Source of the DNA: Elusimicrobiales bacterium
GTDB lineage: Bacteria > Elusimicrobiota > Elusimicrobia > Elusimicrobiales > UBA9959
DNA: 60,030 nt
Direction: 5' to 3'
NCBI GenBank assembly: GCA_026419335.1
Contig: JANZZP010000065.1
Span: 1 to 60,030 of the forward strand
This document shows positions 34,504-44,213 of the stretch, piece after piece. Every line of letters begins with the position of its first letter. Position 1 is the first letter of the stretch. The notes beneath the pieces were generated by a model. It searched no databases and was not told the DNA's origin. It was given only the letters and a program-made list of their open reading frames with translations. Both the position numbers and the translations under genes were made by a program.

Positions 34504-37500
34504 CTGATTATTCCTACTTTTTCAACTTTGTTTATAGCACCTTCCGTTTTTATGTAATATATGCCACTAGGAAGTTTTTCATTTTTCTCGTTTGTTCCAT
34601 CCCATATTAGTGTCATTTTTCCAAATATGTTTCCATTATATAGTTTTTTTATTAGAGTTCCTGTTGGAGTATATACGGAAACTCGAATGTTTGAATTATT
34701 CTTAGATTCAAGGTTTATAATTATTTCAGTATTACTTTCATTTATAACATTATTATATGTTATAAACTCATTATTGCTACCTGTAAGATTGACTTTATCA
34801 GAAATTCCAAGATTTATGTAATTATTATTTTTATTACCTATTTCAAACATATGATTTTTTGCCATAATCTTAAAATATATTGTGCCAACATATGGATATT
34901 TTTGTGAAAATGTTTGTCCTAAATAATTTTGAAACTTAATTTTGCCTTTTATCATATAGCTACCGTCTGTATCTATAGTATAATAATTAGCTCCTATACC
35001 AGATAAATCATTTTGATCTGTTATGCTTATAAAGTTTTTTGAAAGTTCATTCATTTTGATATCAAGGATTTGTATACAATCTTTTTCGCAAAATTCGAAC
35101 ACTTCACCATTTTTCCAATTTTTTGCAATTGATGTGTTATAATAAAACTTAGGAATTTTAATTTTAAATTCAAAAACATCCTGATTTGGAATTGAAGTTA
35201 ATTTTGTTATAATTAATGAAGTGTTAAGCTTTCCATCATACGTTAATATATAGGGGAAATTTCTGTTATAATCTGTTCCAGGGCCCATATCTGCGTTTAA
35301 TCCAGGGGTTACAGATATATAGTATATTCCAGGTGTAGATATATAATAATAGAATTCATTTATTGGTTCTCTAGTCAAACATGTTTCGGTATATTGTGGA
35401 TTGTAAGGTGGATAACACAAATCAGATTTTGTTGGTGGCATTTGATATGCAAGAGGTTTTCCATATTCATCAAATAAGAATATTGTATAAGCATGATAAA
35501 GTCCTATATTGTGTTTGGGTAGTTCAAGTTTTAAATGAAAAATTCCTGAATTTAAAGATAAAGCATAATAGTCTTCATCTCCTGAATAGTCAATATAAGC
35601 TATGATTTTAGATAATGAAGAAATGTCTATTGCATATGTTGGACCATTATTAGGTTCATATTTGTCTACAATTGTATAATCCGATATTATTCCGTGTGCT
35701 GCGAACGCATTTCTTATCTTTTGTTCTTCGCACCCTGTGCTTTCTATTGTTTTACATAAGTCAATCATAGCTTCCATAAAACCTTCGAAACTATCAGGAA
35801 AATAAAACATACTTCCGAAAACATATACATCTGTTTTTGATAAACCTGAAAAATTGCCACTTGTAAATGTTCCAAGACTATATTGTGGATTTTTTGCAAG
35901 TTTATACAAAACCCCACTTAAAATTTGGCCATCTTCATGAACTTCACCTTTCCAATCAAATGGCATTTTTTTTGTTACTGATGAAATATCTCGTCTTGCT
36001 CCTTCTCCAATTCCAAGAAAATTACCAACAATTGACAATGTTTTCCCTTCATCCCAGAAGGAAGAAAGAGCAAAATAATCAGAAATTGCTTCAGTAATTG
36101 CTCCAAATTCACCAAAATATATTATTGGATATATTCTGTTCATTACAAGATGTATATATTCGTGTCTTATTACAGTACCATCCCAAGCGAAGTTTAAATC
36201 ATTTTGAATAGGTCCTCTTCCAATATATATTGCATCATGTACTAAATCATAAAATGCATTATATACAGGTGTGTTACCAGAATATACATTAACATTTACA
36301 GGAACTCTTTTATCTAAGTCTATACAATTTCCACTACATTTTGAATTAAACTTCATTATAAAATCTCTTATTGCTGTTAAATGATAAAACGTATTTGTAA
36401 TAGGTGAGGTTGAAATTACAAATGAACCTGTTGCATTATTTTTACCTGTAGGGTTTGTTATTATTATATATGTGGATGCTGTTATAGAAAAATTTCCGCT
36501 TCCTGATTCATTAGTTATGAGTTTTATATTATATGAATTTGATGGAACTAAACCAGCAGTGAAATTATTTTTTTCTTTACCAATAAATGATGATATTCTT
36601 TGATTGTTTGAATCTAATAAATATAATACGTCAATATCATTTGAGTTACCATATTGATCTATGTCTCCTATATTAAAAACGGAAAAAAATGGGGTAACAA
36701 AAGCAAGAGATTGTCCAGAGGGTATATTTAAGTTTGGTGTGATATTATATGATAATATTGAATTTGGTAAATAAGAATTGACAGAAAGAGATGCTGGCGT
36801 GGATTTTATTTGATAAGTACCATTAGTTAAAAAGAAATAATTACCTGTATAATCTACTATAGAAAAATATGGACCAAGGATGGTAAAAAAGACTTTTCCA
36901 CCAATTTCTCCTGGATCATGATCTATACAATATTCTCCGTTTGATTTAGTTGTTGTTGAACTTAAATAACTTCCTGAAAAAATATATAAATCTTTAAAAT
37001 TTTTAAGAACAGGTGAAACCCATGGTACAGTTGGATTCCCTTCAGGGATTGGAGATATTTCATAAACATATCCTCTTATCGTTCCTGAAGTTTCTTCTAT
37101 CATCTGGCAAATATATTGTCTTTTATCATATTTAAATAATATTTTTCCTGAGATTGCATCTATATAAAAAACCCAATTTCCATTTTTCAACCCTGTCCCT
37201 CCATATCCTTCTATTTTATAGGCAAGATAAAATTTTTCATTTAACTCATCAGGATAGATTACAAGGGTATATGTAGATATTTTAAAATTTTGATATTCAC
37301 TTTCTTTTTTTATTTCATCTAAAGCTTGTTCTATTTTTATTTTTGGATTTGTGTCTAAGTTTATTTTTGGATAATATCTAGACGAGTAGTAAGAAATTTC
37401 ATTTTTATTGTTTCTATGAATTTTAACATATGAAAATTCGATATCTAAACCATTATAAGTTTGAATAAAATATATGTGAGAAGTGTTATAAAAATTAGAC

Positions 37501-37871
37501 TCGGTTATTTTTCTTAATTTTGAAAAATCTACATTTAAAATTTTTTCATTTTCAATTAAAAAATTTCTTGAAGCTTCTTCTATTGAACCATAATATTTTT
37601 TAGATGTTGAGTCTCCACTTATTGATGAAATTGTATTTGTAAAATAGTTAATTTTAAATTTCCAATTACCTTCATTTGAATTTTCTCTATTAAATTTTTT
37701 AAAAATATCAAGGTTATTTTTAAAAGTGTTAGGAGTTATTTTTAAGTTTTCTTTCTTATCTTTTTTTATTTTATTAACAGTGTAAGAAAGTGGAGAATAA
37801 TATGATTTTCTTGCATCTTTGAATTCATTAGCATATGATATAAAAACTATTAAAAATAGAATTTCTTTCAT
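34500..37871 (-). CDS. Large secreted M4-like metalloprotease with C-terminal FlgD/T9SS-like domain
   Basis: The 1123-residue protein begins with a signal peptide and an FTP/PepSY-like propeptide (about 90-250, including WVFYIDAISGKILFKYDK). A carbohydrate-binding/Ig-like middle part follows. The zinc site is HEYIH at about residue 568 in IRHEYIHLVMN, with the downstream third ligand in EFGAITEAISDYFA, the thermolysin (M4)/fungalysin pattern. A PPC-like pre-peptidase C-terminal domain (YEPNNGPTYAID...YSGDEDYYALSL) lies near 760-880. The last 80 residues (VSVYTPTGTLIKKLYNG...WDGTNEKNEKLPSGIYYIK) match FlgD-Ig or type IX secretion sorting domains. It is probably exported and cell-surface attached. 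Overlaps its neighbours by 4 bp on each side. Confidence 0.83.
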   Translation of the reverse strand: MKEILFLIVFISYANEFKDARKSYYSPLSYTVNKIKKDKKENLKITPNTFKNNLDIFKKFNRENSNEGNWKFKINYFTNTISSISGDSTSKKYYGSIEEASRNFLIENEKILNVDFSKLRKITESNFYNTSHIYFIQTYNGLDIEFSYVKIHRNNKNEISYYSSRYYPKINLDTNPKIKIEQALDEIKKESEYQNFKISTYTLVIYPDELNEKFYLAYKIEGYGGTGLKNGNWVFYIDAISGKILFKYDKRQYICQMIEETSGTIRGYVYEISPIPEGNPTVPWVSPVLKNFKDLYIFSGSYLSSTTTKSNGEYCIDHDPGEIGGKVFFTILGPYFSIVDYTGNYFFLTNGTYQIKSTPASLSVNSYLPNSILSYNITPNLNIPSGQSLAFVTPFFSVFNIGDIDQYGNSNDIDVLYLLDSNNQRISSFIGKEKNNFTAGLVPSNSYNIKLITNESGSGNFSITASTYIIITNPTGKNNATGSFVISTSPITNTFYHLTAIRDFIMKFNSKCSGNCIDLDKRVPVNVNVYSGNTPVYNAFYDLVHDAIYIGRGPIQNDLNFAWDGTVIRHEYIHLVMNRIYPIIYFGEFGAITEAISDYFALSSFWDEGKTLSIVGNFLGIGEGARRDISSVTKKMPFDWKGEVHEDGQILSGVLYKLAKNPQYSLGTFTSGNFSGLSKTDVYVFGSMFYFPDSFEGFMEAMIDLCKTIESTGCEEQKIRNAFAAHGIISDYTIVDKYEPNNGPTYAIDISSLSKIIAYIDYSGDEDYYALSLNSGIFHLKLELPKHNIGLYHAYTIFLFDEYGKPLAYQMPPTKSDLCYPPYNPQYTETCLTREPINEFYYYISTPGIYYISVTPGLNADMGPGTDYNRNFPYILTYDGKLNTSLIITKLTSIPNQDVFEFKIKIPKFYYNTSIAKNWKNGEVFEFCEKDCIQILDIKMNELSKNFISITDQNDLSGIGANYYTIDTDGSYMIKGKIKFQNYLGQTFSQKYPYVGTIYFKIMAKNHMFEIGNKNNNYINLGISDKVNLTGSNNEFITYNNVINESNTEIIINLESKNNSNIRVSVYTPTGTLIKKLYNGNIFGKMTLIWDGTNEKNEKLPSGIYYIKTEGAINKVEKVGIIR

Positions 37872-38956
37872 TTTTTTCTCACTATTTCTATTATTTTAAC
37901 AGCAGCATCAATTGATACATAAGGATCTGAGTCATTTATGTATTTTTCTAAATATTTTTTTGAACATTCTAAATTAATATTTGATATTTCTATAAATTTT
38001 CTTTTAGCGTTGGAGTCTTCTATTGAATTCAAATAATCTATTTCATCACAAGTAATTTTAAAGTTTTTATTTTGAGAAAATTTTTTAAGTATAGTAAGTT
38101 TTGTAATTATATCAGGTGTATCTTCATATATTTTTTTAAGTTTATTTTCAATTTGAGGATTTGATGAATTTAATAGTATAATTATTGTCTTTATTTTTAT
38201 AGTTGGATTATCACTATCTATAAATTTACTTATTTCTTCTTCTTCTTTTTTAGATAAATTAGCACATCTTAAAGAATTAAGAAGATTTATTTGTATTCTT
38301 ATCGACTTTTCTTTTTTTAATGCTTGAATTATCCCATATGATTCTGTTGGACATATTTTGGCTAAATTTTCAGCTGCTTGATTCCTAATTTCTTCGTCTT
38401 GTGATGATAGTGCTTTTAAAAAAGTGTCCATTTCATTTTTATATCCTATTTTAGCAAGTTCTCTTGCTGCAGCATCTCTCATTTGTCCGAAAGGATCATT
38501 TTCTTTTACGTCAAGTAGTAAATTTTTTGCTTTTATACCTTCAAGTTCTGCTATTGTCGCCATTGCTTTTTCTCTAATTTTATTTGTTGATATAATTTTG
38601 AGCTGTGTTAATGGATCATTTTTAGTTATATCAAAATCTGGTTTTTGTTCTATTATCTCTTTAAGTTTACTTAATCCAGAAGCATCACCTAAGTTCCATA
38701 ATGCTTTTGCTGTTGCTATAATAACATATTTATTTGTATCTGAAAGATATTTTTTAAGAAGTGGTATTAATTTAGTTTCACCTGTTTTAGATATTGATTC
38801 TATAGCATAACTTTTAATATCAGAATCACCAGATTTTATATGTTTTACTAAAATTTCAACTGCATAACGTGGAGAAAACACTTCTGTTGATTTAAAAACT
38901 TCTTGTTGTGCTGTTAAATATTTTGAAAACCATATGAATATAATCAGTAACTTCAT
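37868..38956 (-). CDS. Secreted HEAT-repeat protein
   Basis: The 362-residue protein has a hydrophobic N-terminus (LLIIFIWFSKYLTAQQ) consistent with a signal peptide, then about eight to nine PBS/HEAT repeats, seen as repeated helix pairs such as IKSYAIESISKTGETKLIPLLKKYL and IRNQAAENLAKICP. Such repeats make curved scaffolds for protein binding. It starts the operon with the protease and the barrel protein, so a periplasmic chaperone or assembly role for these is a reasonable guess. A TAGAAT box 6 nt before the ATG predicts a leaderless mRNA. Confidence 0.8.
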   Translation of the reverse strand: MKLLIIFIWFSKYLTAQQEVFKSTEVFSPRYAVEILVKHIKSGDSDIKSYAIESISKTGETKLIPLLKKYLSDTNKYVIIATAKALWNLGDASGLSKLKEIIEQKPDFDITKNDPLTQLKIISTNKIREKAMATIAELEGIKAKNLLLDVKENDPFGQMRDAAARELAKIGYKNEMDTFLKALSSQDEEIRNQAAENLAKICPTESYGIIQALKKEKSIRIQINLLNSLRCANLSKKEEEEISKFIDSDNPTIKIKTIIILLNSSNPQIENKLKKIYEDTPDIITKLTILKKFSQNKNFKITCDEIDYLNSIEDSNAKRKFIEISNINLECSKKYLEKYINDSDPYVSIDAAVKIIEIVRKK

Positions 38957-38962
38957 AAAAAA

Positions 38963-38968
38963 ATTCTA
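38963..38968 (-). promoter_or_regulatory. -10 box with leaderless spacing for the HEAT/protease operon
   Basis: Minus-strand TAGAAT (38968 to 38963) ends 6 nt before the ATG at 38956; six T residues fill the gap and there is no ribosome site. Confidence 0.5.
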
Positions 38969-39010
38969 CCAGATATCTGTTAAATGTAGATTAAATAAAT
39001 ATTACAAATT

Positions 39011-40249
39011 TTAAATCACACTAATAATGGACTTGTATTCTTTTATCAATTTAAAATATTCTGCTACAAAAGCACCTACAAGTGTAAGCCCTTCAAAGTT
39101 TTTTTTCAGTTTATTAAAATTCTGAATTTTAGATTTCGATGCGGCAATTAAATATAGAATTTCTTTACTATGATATCCGTAATCCGATTTATGTTCCATC
39201 CCATGATCTGTTGTAATTAATAATAAATCTTCGTCATCCATTAGATTAAAAATATTTTCAAGAGCGCTGTCTATTTGTTCTATAGATTTTATTGCTCCAG
39301 TTATATCTCTTGTATGTCCCCAAAGGCTATCGGTATCAACTAAATTAGAAAATATAAAAGTTCCGCATGGTCTATATATAACTTTTTTAGTTTTAATAGC
39401 ATTTATTATTCCTTGTATGTTAAATATATTTGTGTCTTTTTTTTGTGGATGTATAAACCAAAATCCCATAGATTTATCAATAAATTCTTCAGATGTTATT
39501 TTTATTTTTTCAGCATAATGAGTATTTACTAAATCGCTTGTTTTTCCAACAGATATTGTCCATATTTTTTTGTCATTAAGAATATCGATGAGAGTTTTAT
39601 TTTTTAAAGGAAGTACTGCATCATATCTATTTGGAGTTCTAATTATTTCTTTGCCTTTCCTTATATAACTTCTTGCTATTGCACGAGTTATTGGAATATT
39701 CATTTCTATTGCTAATGATAATGCAGTATCTGCAATATATTTTTGTTCTTTTAATGGAATTATTTTTTCATTCATAGCAAATTGTATTAAAGGATCACAT
39801 TTACTTGCATAAACTATTGGATAACCAGTCTTTTCATGATATTTATAGTTTTTTTCAATTGCTTCTATACCTCCTGCCATTTTATTAAAAAAAGTTTTTC
39901 TGTTTATTCTTTTTTCAAGTTCTTTTATATAATTAGTGGGGAAACCTTCTTGAAAAAGATTAAATTTTCTGGTATCAATTATTCCAACCATCTCACGATG
40001 CCCAATAAGGCTGTCTGCAGTAGTAGATTGTTGGGTTATTGGTAAGATTATAGAATTTATATTTTCCTCTAATTCCTTTTTGTCAATATATTTTAATTCT
40101 TCCTGCGAAAAAAAAGCAGTTATTCCACATTTTTTTAAAAAAGGTATTTTTAATGTTTTTTGATGTTTTGATACTAAATATTTCAAAGTATTAACTCCTA
40201 CAGCATCTATTACACATAGGATTACTGTTTTTTTGTTTTTTATCTTCAT
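39011..40249 (-). CDS. deoB: Phosphopentomutase family protein (DeoB-like)
   Basis: The 412-residue cytoplasmic protein belongs to the alkaline-phosphatase-like metal-dependent phosphomutases. The N-terminal VILCVIDAVGVNTL gives the first metal ligand. STTADSLIGHREMVGI holds the nucleophile-like Thr and GHxEM block of DeoB. FSNLVDTDSLWGHTRD and LLITTDHGMEHK contribute the remaining metal ligands. DeoB converts ribose-1-phosphate or deoxyribose-1-phosphate to the 5-phosphate in nucleoside catabolism, which would fit the CNT nucleoside transporter at 26991-28217. The sequence is divergent from B. subtilis DeoB, so another phosphomutase activity remains possible. Confidence 0.82.
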   Translation of the reverse strand: MKIKNKKTVILCVIDAVGVNTLKYLVSKHQKTLKIPFLKKCGITAFFSQEELKYIDKKELEENINSIILPITQQSTTADSLIGHREMVGIIDTRKFNLFQEGFPTNYIKELEKRINRKTFFNKMAGGIEAIEKNYKYHEKTGYPIVYASKCDPLIQFAMNEKIIPLKEQKYIADTALSLAIEMNIPITRAIARSYIRKGKEIIRTPNRYDAVLPLKNKTLIDILNDKKIWTISVGKTSDLVNTHYAEKIKITSEEFIDKSMGFWFIHPQKKDTNIFNIQGIINAIKTKKVIYRPCGTFIFSNLVDTDSLWGHTRDITGAIKSIEQIDSALENIFNLMDDEDLLLITTDHGMEHKSDYGYHSKEILYLIAASKSKIQNFNKLKKNFEGLTLVGAFVAEYFKLIKEYKSIISVI

Positions 40250-40256
40250 AATTTTA

Positions 40257-40266
40257 ATTATATAAT
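40257..40266. promoter_or_regulatory. Palindromic divergent -10 core between deoB-like and M1-M28 genes
   Basis: ATTATATAAT again. Minus-strand TATAAT (40262 to 40257) ends 7 nt before ATG 40249, predicting a leaderless mRNA. Plus-strand TATAAT (40261-40266) lies 17 nt before ATG 40284, with a GGAGG ribosome site at 40275-40279, so only one of the two mRNAs has a leader. Confidence 0.6.
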
Positions 40267-40283
40267 TTTTATTTGGAGGTTTT

Positions 40284-43200
40284 ATGTTAAAAATGTTTTT
40301 CTTTTTTTCTTTTCTTCACTGTTCGGATGTTTATTATAATTTATATGTTGATATTAATCCTAAAAATAATTTTATCAATGTTAATGCTGATATTAAGTTT
40401 ACGGAAGAATTTTCTCGTTTAAATTTTTATTTTGATAAAAATATTCAAATTAATAAAACAAATGTTTCTATAAATATTGTAAAAGGTCCTGAGAATTATC
40501 ATATTTATGAAATATATAATAAAAATAATAAAAAAATAAAAAGTTTTAATATTTCATATTCTGGTTTTTTTAAATATGAATTAGATGGTAAGGATGAATA
40601 TGCTAAAGGTATGAAGTATACGAAAGGAATTATATCTGAAAATGGATGTTTCTTATCTGATACTTCTGGTTGGTATCCTATATTTAGTGGAAGGAGATAT
40701 TACTTTGATATAACTGTAAAAATTCCTAGTGAGTTTGATGTGGTTTTACCTGGAAAATTGAAATATGGTAAGAAAACAAATAATTTTAGAGAAGTAAGAT
40801 ATATAAATAGTAAACCAGTTTTTGAAATACCTTTAGTATGTGGTAAATATGAAAAATATTATCTAAAATCTAGTCCACCAATATATGTTTATATGTTAAA
40901 TCCTGATGAAGAACTTGCAAAAAAGTATTTAAATTATTCCAAACTTTATATAGATATGTATGAAAAAATGATAGGAAAATATCCATATGAAAAATTTGCT
41001 GTTGTTGAAAATTTTTGGGAAACTGGATATGCTTTCCCTTCTTTTACTCTTCTTGGAAGTTCTGTTATGAGACTGCCATTTATTTTTGTTAGTTCATTGC
41101 CTCATGAAATTTTACATAATTGGTGGGGGAATGGAGTATATGTAGATTATGATAAAGGAAATTGGTCCGAAGGACTTACAACTTATCTTTCAGATTACTT
41201 AATGGCAGAACAAAGGGGGAAAGGAGTTGAGTATAGAATGAATGTGTTAAAAAAATACAAAGATTATGTGAGTGATGATATACCTTTGAATCAATTTTAT
41301 GAAAGACATTCAAATCAAACTGAGGCTGTAGGATATGGTAAAGCAATGATGCTTTTTCATATGATAAGAAAAATTATAGGAGATGATAAATTTTTAGAGG
41401 GTTTAAAAATTTTTTATATAGAAAATTTGTATAAAAAAGCATCATGGGAGGATATTAATAATGCATTTAGAAAAGTAGTAAATATAGATTTAAAAGAGTT
41501 TTTTGATTCTTTTGTTAATAATAAATATTCTTTTTCTCCTTTACTTTTGAAAGAATCTATTGTTATAGATGATAATAAAAATGTTAAATTGAAAATTTTG
41601 AATAATAGTTTTAATAATATGAAGATTCCTTTAAGGTTTATTTATTCTAATAGTAATTTTGAAGAGTATTTTTTATCTGTTAGTAGTGGAGTTAATAATT
41701 ATATCATTGGAATAAAAGATGAATTATCTGCTATCTGTCTTGATTGTGATTTCGATGTATTACGAATTCTTGCTGACTCTGAAACACCAATTACTTTTTC
41801 AAAAATGTTTGCTAAATCAAAAGTTAAAGTAATGAGTGAAAAAAAACTTGACGGTTTAAATAACTTTTATGAAGTAAATAATATAGATAGTGATATTTTG
41901 GTTGGTAATATTTGTCTTGATTTTATTTGGGATAATAGTTTTGTTAAAGTAAATAATAATATTATTACAATAGATGGGAAAAGTTATAAAATGAATGATT
42001 ATAATTATGTTTTTATACTACCTTATGAAAAAAATAATTTTAAAACATTTCTTTTGTGTGAAGATAAATGTGAAATTATTTTAAATAAACTTATTCATTA
42101 CGGCAAATATAGCTATTTAATATTTGATAAAGAATTTAATGTTGTTGATAGTGGTATTTGGCAACTGAAAGAGAGAGATAACTTATTTTTGCTAAATCGA
42201 AGTTTGCCTATACTTTTTAGCAATAAATTTAAATCACTTTACCCTTATTATTCTTTTTTTAATATAGAGAATATAAAAAAGGATTTATATTATCTAAGTG
42301 AAAAATTAAAAACTAGGCATCCTGGTTCCTCTCAGTTATTAAAAGCAAGTTATTATATTGAAAAAAAATTTAAAAAAGTTGGTTTAAAACCATTTTTTAA
42401 GAGTAGTTATAGGCAACAATTTGTTGTTGATATTAATAATATGAAATATAATCTTTATAATATTTGTGGAAAAACATCAGATGATGAAAGTTATATTTTA
42501 GTATCAGCTCATTACGATCATATTTTTCCAGATATTAATGGAACTTATCCTGGAGCAAATGATAATGCAAGTGGTGTTTCTGTTTTGCTTGAGTTGGCAA
42601 GAGTAATAAATTTGAGTAATAAAAAAGGTATTATTTTTTGCGCATTTAGTGGTGAAGAATTTGGGAGATCTGGCTCGGATTTTTTTGTAAAAAATTTAAA
42701 AAACGAAAAAATAGTTGCAAATATTAATATAGATGCTGTTGGAAAGGTTAATTCAAATGTTGTTGTTTTGAATCATTCAACTTCTATAAGTTGGAAATCT
42801 ATAATAAGAAAAGCATCTATGTTAAGTGGAATAAACTATGAACTTGGTTCTGATATTGTTTTCCCAGGAGATCATTTGAGTTTTATTATGAACACTATAC
42901 CAGCAATACATATATATGATGGTAGCATAGAAGATTATCATAAAACAACTGATAGAATATCTAAAATTAATTTTGAAAGAATGTTATGGGTTTGTGACTT
43001 TGTATTTGAAATTATTACTGAAACTAAAAAAAGAGGAAGTATCTCTTTTGAAAAATCAGATTATCCTAAACAATTTAATAGAAAAATATCTTTAGGATTT
43101 GCTCCTGATTTTAGCTATAGAGGTGTAGGAGTAAAAATTAAAAAGTTAAATGAAAAATCTTTACTTCATGCTTATGGATTTAAAGATGGAGATATTATTA

Positions 43201-43346
43201 TTGCTATAAATGGATATGAAGTTAAAAATATATATGATTATATGGATTTAACATCTAATATTGAACTTCACAATAATAGTATTTCAATAAAGTGTATATG
43301 TGGAAATGAAACTAAGGAAATTAATCTTATTAAGATATATGATTAA
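40284..43346 (+). CDS. M1 aminopeptidase-M28 peptidase-PDZ fusion protein
   Basis: This 1020-residue protein joins three units. An N-terminal M1 gluzincin (about 1-460) has HEILH near residue 273 in LPHEILHNWWGNG and the third zinc ligand in WSEGLTTYL about twenty residues later. A variable region (460-640) is followed by an M28 aminopeptidase: SAHYDHIF (about 742), GANDNASG (758), SGEEFG (790), NIDAVG (815) and PAIHIYDG (874) supply the five metal or catalytic residues. Residues 935-1020 are a PDZ domain with GFKDGDIIIAINGYEV. A short hydrophobic N-terminus suggests export. Two aminopeptidases plus a substrate-binding PDZ in one chain imply sequential peptide trimming outside the cytoplasm. 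Confidence 0.85.
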   Translation: MLKMFFFFSFLHCSDVYYNLYVDINPKNNFINVNADIKFTEEFSRLNFYFDKNIQINKTNVSINIVKGPENYHIYEIYNKNNKKIKSFNISYSGFFKYELDGKDEYAKGMKYTKGIISENGCFLSDTSGWYPIFSGRRYYFDITVKIPSEFDVVLPGKLKYGKKTNNFREVRYINSKPVFEIPLVCGKYEKYYLKSSPPIYVYMLNPDEELAKKYLNYSKLYIDMYEKMIGKYPYEKFAVVENFWETGYAFPSFTLLGSSVMRLPFIFVSSLPHEILHNWWGNGVYVDYDKGNWSEGLTTYLSDYLMAEQRGKGVEYRMNVLKKYKDYVSDDIPLNQFYERHSNQTEAVGYGKAMMLFHMIRKIIGDDKFLEGLKIFYIENLYKKASWEDINNAFRKVVNIDLKEFFDSFVNNKYSFSPLLLKESIVIDDNKNVKLKILNNSFNNMKIPLRFIYSNSNFEEYFLSVSSGVNNYIIGIKDELSAICLDCDFDVLRILADSETPITFSKMFAKSKVKVMSEKKLDGLNNFYEVNNIDSDILVGNICLDFIWDNSFVKVNNNIITIDGKSYKMNDYNYVFILPYEKNNFKTFLLCEDKCEIILNKLIHYGKYSYLIFDKEFNVVDSGIWQLKERDNLFLLNRSLPILFSNKFKSLYPYYSFFNIENIKKDLYYLSEKLKTRHPGSSQLLKASYYIEKKFKKVGLKPFFKSSYRQQFVVDINNMKYNLYNICGKTSDDESYILVSAHYDHIFPDINGTYPGANDNASGVSVLLELARVINLSNKKGIIFCAFSGEEFGRSGSDFFVKNLKNEKIVANINIDAVGKVNSNVVVLNHSTSISWKSIIRKASMLSGINYELGSDIVFPGDHLSFIMNTIPAIHIYDGSIEDYHKTTDRISKINFERMLWVCDFVFEIITETKKRGSISFEKSDYPKQFNRKISLGFAPDFSYRGVGVKIKKLNEKSLLHAYGFKDGDIIIAINGYEVKNIYDYMDLTSNIELHNNSISIKCICGNETKEINLIKIYD

Positions 43347-43348
43347 TT

Positions 43349-44194
43349 TTAGTTTTTAAGTAAATCTTTTAATTCATTTATTTTTTTTGAATCAAATTCA
43401 TCAAATTTAAAAGTTAAGTCATTAGTTTCCATTATATATTTATTTTTTTCTGTATATATTTTAAATATTGATATGTTAGATTTAGCTGTTATTGATATTT
43501 CTATTAAGGGCTTAAGTTTATGTATTTGTTTTTTTTCTATATCTGAGAAGTTTATTTCTTTTAACTTTTCATATATTTTTTTTGACTTCTCACTATCCCA
43601 TGTGTTAGCATTTTTAGACAAATTAATTTCTTTTGAGTTATATATTATTTTTATCTTTTCTATTTCTTCATCATTTAAAAAAAATATCTTTTTATATAGA
43701 AATTCTTTTGCTTCTTTTTTGATATCAAATGACGATATGCCGTTTAGTTCATAAATTCCTGTTTTGTTAGTTGGTTTTATAAAAATAGAATTAAAAGATG
43801 AACCATCTTTTCCAATAATAAATGAAAAATTTCTGTCTGATATTAGATTGACCTTTAATGATTTTTCATTTATTTCAAATTTATTAAAAAGCTTTTCATC
43901 TTCACATAAAGGTCCATACATTTTAGTATTGTCTAATTTGTTGATTATTTGTTGAATTAACGCTTGTTCTGCTTTCCAATTGTATGGATTTGTCATATAC
44001 CATTCGTTTGTTTTTTTTTCTAATATAATACTTTCTTTTTCATTAAAAAATTCTATTTTTTTGATTTCTTTAACTAATATAAATTTATTTAATTCTTCAT
44101 TTGAATATATATCTGGTTCATAAATATTTTTAACAATTAAGAAAGATAATACCAATCCAATTATTATAAATATGCGGATATGGTTCTTATTCAT
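43349..44194 (-). CDS. DUF4340 protein of the Gld-type ABC operon
   Basis: The 281-residue protein has one N-terminal membrane helix (IRIFIIIGLVLSFLIV) and a periplasmic region of repeated alpha/beta units with the DUF4340 pattern: LVKEIKKIEFFNEKESIILEKK, NEWYMTNPYNWKAEQALIQQII. It lies 20 bp downstream of the GldG-like gene and is the last of a four-gene operon (ATPase, permease, GldG-like, DUF4340). This arrangement is common in many phyla and is linked to gliding in Bacteroidota, but its substrate is unknown. The gene nearly touches the convergent M1-M28 gene (2 nt). Confidence 0.83.
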   Translation of the reverse strand: MNKNHIRIFIIIGLVLSFLIVKNIYEPDIYSNEELNKFILVKEIKKIEFFNEKESIILEKKTNEWYMTNPYNWKAEQALIQQIINKLDNTKMYGPLCEDEKLFNKFEINEKSLKVNLISDRNFSFIIGKDGSSFNSIFIKPTNKTGIYELNGISSFDIKKEAKEFLYKKIFFLNDEEIEKIKIIYNSKEINLSKNANTWDSEKSKKIYEKLKEINFSDIEKKQIHKLKPLIEISITAKSNISIFKIYTEKNKYIMETNDLTFKFDEFDSKKINELKDLLKN

Positions 44195-44213
44195 TTATCC
44201 CTCCGCCTTATTT

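Noticed and set aside
34500..37871. Definite type IX secretion substrate
   Set aside because: The C-terminal domain is equally compatible with a FlgD-like Ig fold, and no core T9SS gene lies in the window, so it is reported only as a possibility.
43319..43346. Inverted repeat ATTAATC...GATTAAT at the end of the M1-M28 gene
   Set aside because: Weak AT-rich stem with a long loop and no following T-run; not distinct from background.
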